Shown: piece by piece, positions 63,206-64,000 of the stretch
Numbering within the stretch: the stretch's first letter is position 1
Layout: each line of letters starts with the position of its first letter
Assembly (NCBI GenBank): GCA_905182535.1
Contig: CAJJBZ010000002.1
Span: forward strand, 62,001-126,000
Source: an uncultured Planktomarina sp.
Lineage (GTDB): Bacteria > Pseudomonadota > Alphaproteobacteria > Rhodobacterales > Rhodobacteraceae
Direction of reading: 5' to 3'
Length of the DNA: 64,000 nucleotides
Made by a program: the position numbers and the translations under genes
The notes under the pieces: model-generated
Database searches by the model: none
What the model was told of the DNA's origin: nothing
The model's input: the letters and a program-made list of their open reading frames with translations, nothing else

Positions 63206-64000
63206 TCATAAGACGGTGTTTAACAATGTCCCAATACCATCAACAGAAATAGCCAGAACATCATTCAGCTTTAAATACAGCTTTGGCGTGCGGCTGCCGC
63301 CAGTACCGTCTGGAGATCCTGTTGCAATTACATCACCAGGCTGGAGCATAAAGAGTGATGAGGCATAAGAAATTTGTTCAGCAACTGAAAAAATCATTTC
63401 ATTACCTAGGGCAGATTGAACAGTTTTACCGTTCAAAACGACACTTAGGCGTAGCTTTTCGGGCTCTGGCAACGCGTCCGCTGTCGTTATCCAAGGCCCC
63501 CATGCACTAGAGTTGGCGAAATTCTTACCCGCATAGATTGAATGTTTTTGCCACTCTCGAACTGAGCCGTCGTTAAAAGGTGCATAGCCTAGAACATATT
63601 CCATTGCCTCTGCAACCGACACATTACGTGCAGGTTTTCCGATCACAACCGCAATCTCTCCTTCATAGTCAAAGCTGTTTGCAGGTTCACCATGTGGCTT
63701 TTCCAACACCCCACCATGACCAACAAATGCTTCACGCTCCTTGCCAAATAGGATGATATTTTTGGGATCGGGCGGTGCAATTCCATCGACTGGGTATGGT
63801 TTGGGATAGTTCATGCCTACACAGATAACTTTGTTTGCATTAGGGATGGGAGGAAGAAACTTAATTTTCGCGCAAGGCACTGCCGATGAAAAGTTTGAGG
63901 GGATTTTTAACATTTCAAGGCCGTTGGCGTGAAGCAAGTCTCTCAGCGTTGGGTGTCGGGCGATAAGTGCTGCGTTTACTGGAATTACAGTTTTACCTAA
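63206..64000 (-). CDS. Fumarylacetoacetate-hydrolase-family protein (5' end outside window)
   Basis: The open frame runs from the stop at 63206 to the window edge, so the ATG/TTG at 63937 is probably internal. VICVGMNYPKPYPVDG, then SFDYEGEIAVVIGKPARNV (metal-binding E-x-E region), GYAPFNDGSVREWQ and LQPGDVIATGSPDGTG are the FAH C-terminal domain signature. Members hydrolyse C-C bonds of 1,3-diketo acids or decarboxylate or isomerise related compounds. It shares the strand with the CocE/NonD gene, 240 bases away. Confidence 0.87.
   Translation of the reverse strand, partial: LGKTVIPVNAALIARHPTLRDLLHANGLEMLKIPSNFSSAVPCAKIKFLPPIPNANKVICVGMNYPKPYPVDGIAPPDPKNIILFGKEREAFVGHGGVLEKPHGEPANSFDYEGEIAVVIGKPARNVSVAEAMEYVLGYAPFNDGSVREWQKHSIYAGKNFANSSAWGPWITTADALPEPEKLRLSVVLNGKTVQSALGNEMIFSVAEQISYASSLFMLQPGDVIATGSPDGTGGSRTPKLYLKLNDVLAISVDGIGTLLNTVL

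Noticed and set aside
1-64000. tRNA, rRNA, CRISPR arrays, retron or defence genes
   Set aside because: No T-loop/acceptor pairs, rRNA-like stretches, regularly spaced repeats or defence-family motifs were seen on either strand.

Overview
The window looks like chromosome from a marine alphaproteobacterium, most likely a low-to-moderate GC Rhodobacterales/roseobacter-type organism. Supporting features are DppBCDF-type ABC transporters, a DMSP-demethylase-like (DmdA-like) protein, a pseudoazurin-type cupredoxin, a DUF1127-like small protein and a stomatin/NfeD pair. No rRNA, tRNA, CRISPR array, phage or complete insertion sequence was seen.

Region 1 (1-28.2 kb) is one large catabolic island for sialic-acid-like amino sugars. 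The core route is complete on the + strand at 20.4-28.2 kb: N-acetylneuraminate lyase-like aldolase, fused ManNAc-6-P epimerase/ManNAc kinase (NanE-NanK), GlcN-6-P deaminase (NagB) and GlcNAc-6-P deacetylase (NagA). Upstream lie a DppABCDF-type transporter (14.8-20.4 kb), an FCD/GntR regulator and an RraA-like protein. A class III aminotransferase, a class IV aminotransferase and a second DHDPS-family aldolase are interposed between the lyase and NanE-NanK. The left part (0.7-13 kb) adds two BNR/Asp-box sialidase-like proteins without signal peptides, a second NagA-like deacetylase, two small paired proteins of unknown role, a GntR-sensor regulator, RidA, a D-threonine-aldolase/DSD-like enzyme, an HpcH/HpaI aldolase, three SDRs and two Gfo/Idh/MocA dehydrogenases. 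The two divergent promoters of this part share a 14-nt motif.

The most striking observation is the transporter's solute-binding protein (14792-16414). Its two halves are in the reverse of the normal family order, as if circularly permuted behind its signal peptide. A canonical-order homologue at 55.8 kb serves as an internal comparison.

Region 2 (28.4-49.8 kb) is a mosaic of unrelated genes and small remnants: enoyl-CoA hydratase/flavin oxidoreductase/HxlR operon, CBS protein, a HAD protein lacking its catalytic aspartates, sterol-desaturase-type hydroxylase, DUF4856-like exported protein, three EamA permeases, MaoC, GST, pseudoazurin, glyoxalase-fold protein plus a decayed copy, M48 lipoprotein, Bcr/CflA exporter, SGNH hydrolase, PNPOx-fold protein, SPFH/NfeD.

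Region 3 (49.9-64 kb) is a second catabolic island. A minus-strand operon encodes an FMN alpha-hydroxy-acid oxidase, a ThDP enzyme, a transthyretin/HIUase-like protein and a DmdA-like protein. A LysR regulator and a divergent oligopeptide-type ABC transporter with Tat-exported binding protein follow, then a CocE/NonD hydrolase and a fumarylacetoacetate-hydrolase-family protein.

At least a dozen genes are interrupted by single-base indels, many in short homopolymers, while their reconstructed products keep full family length. I read most of these as uncorrected sequencing errors and annotate the gene across the break. Real decay cannot be excluded without reads.
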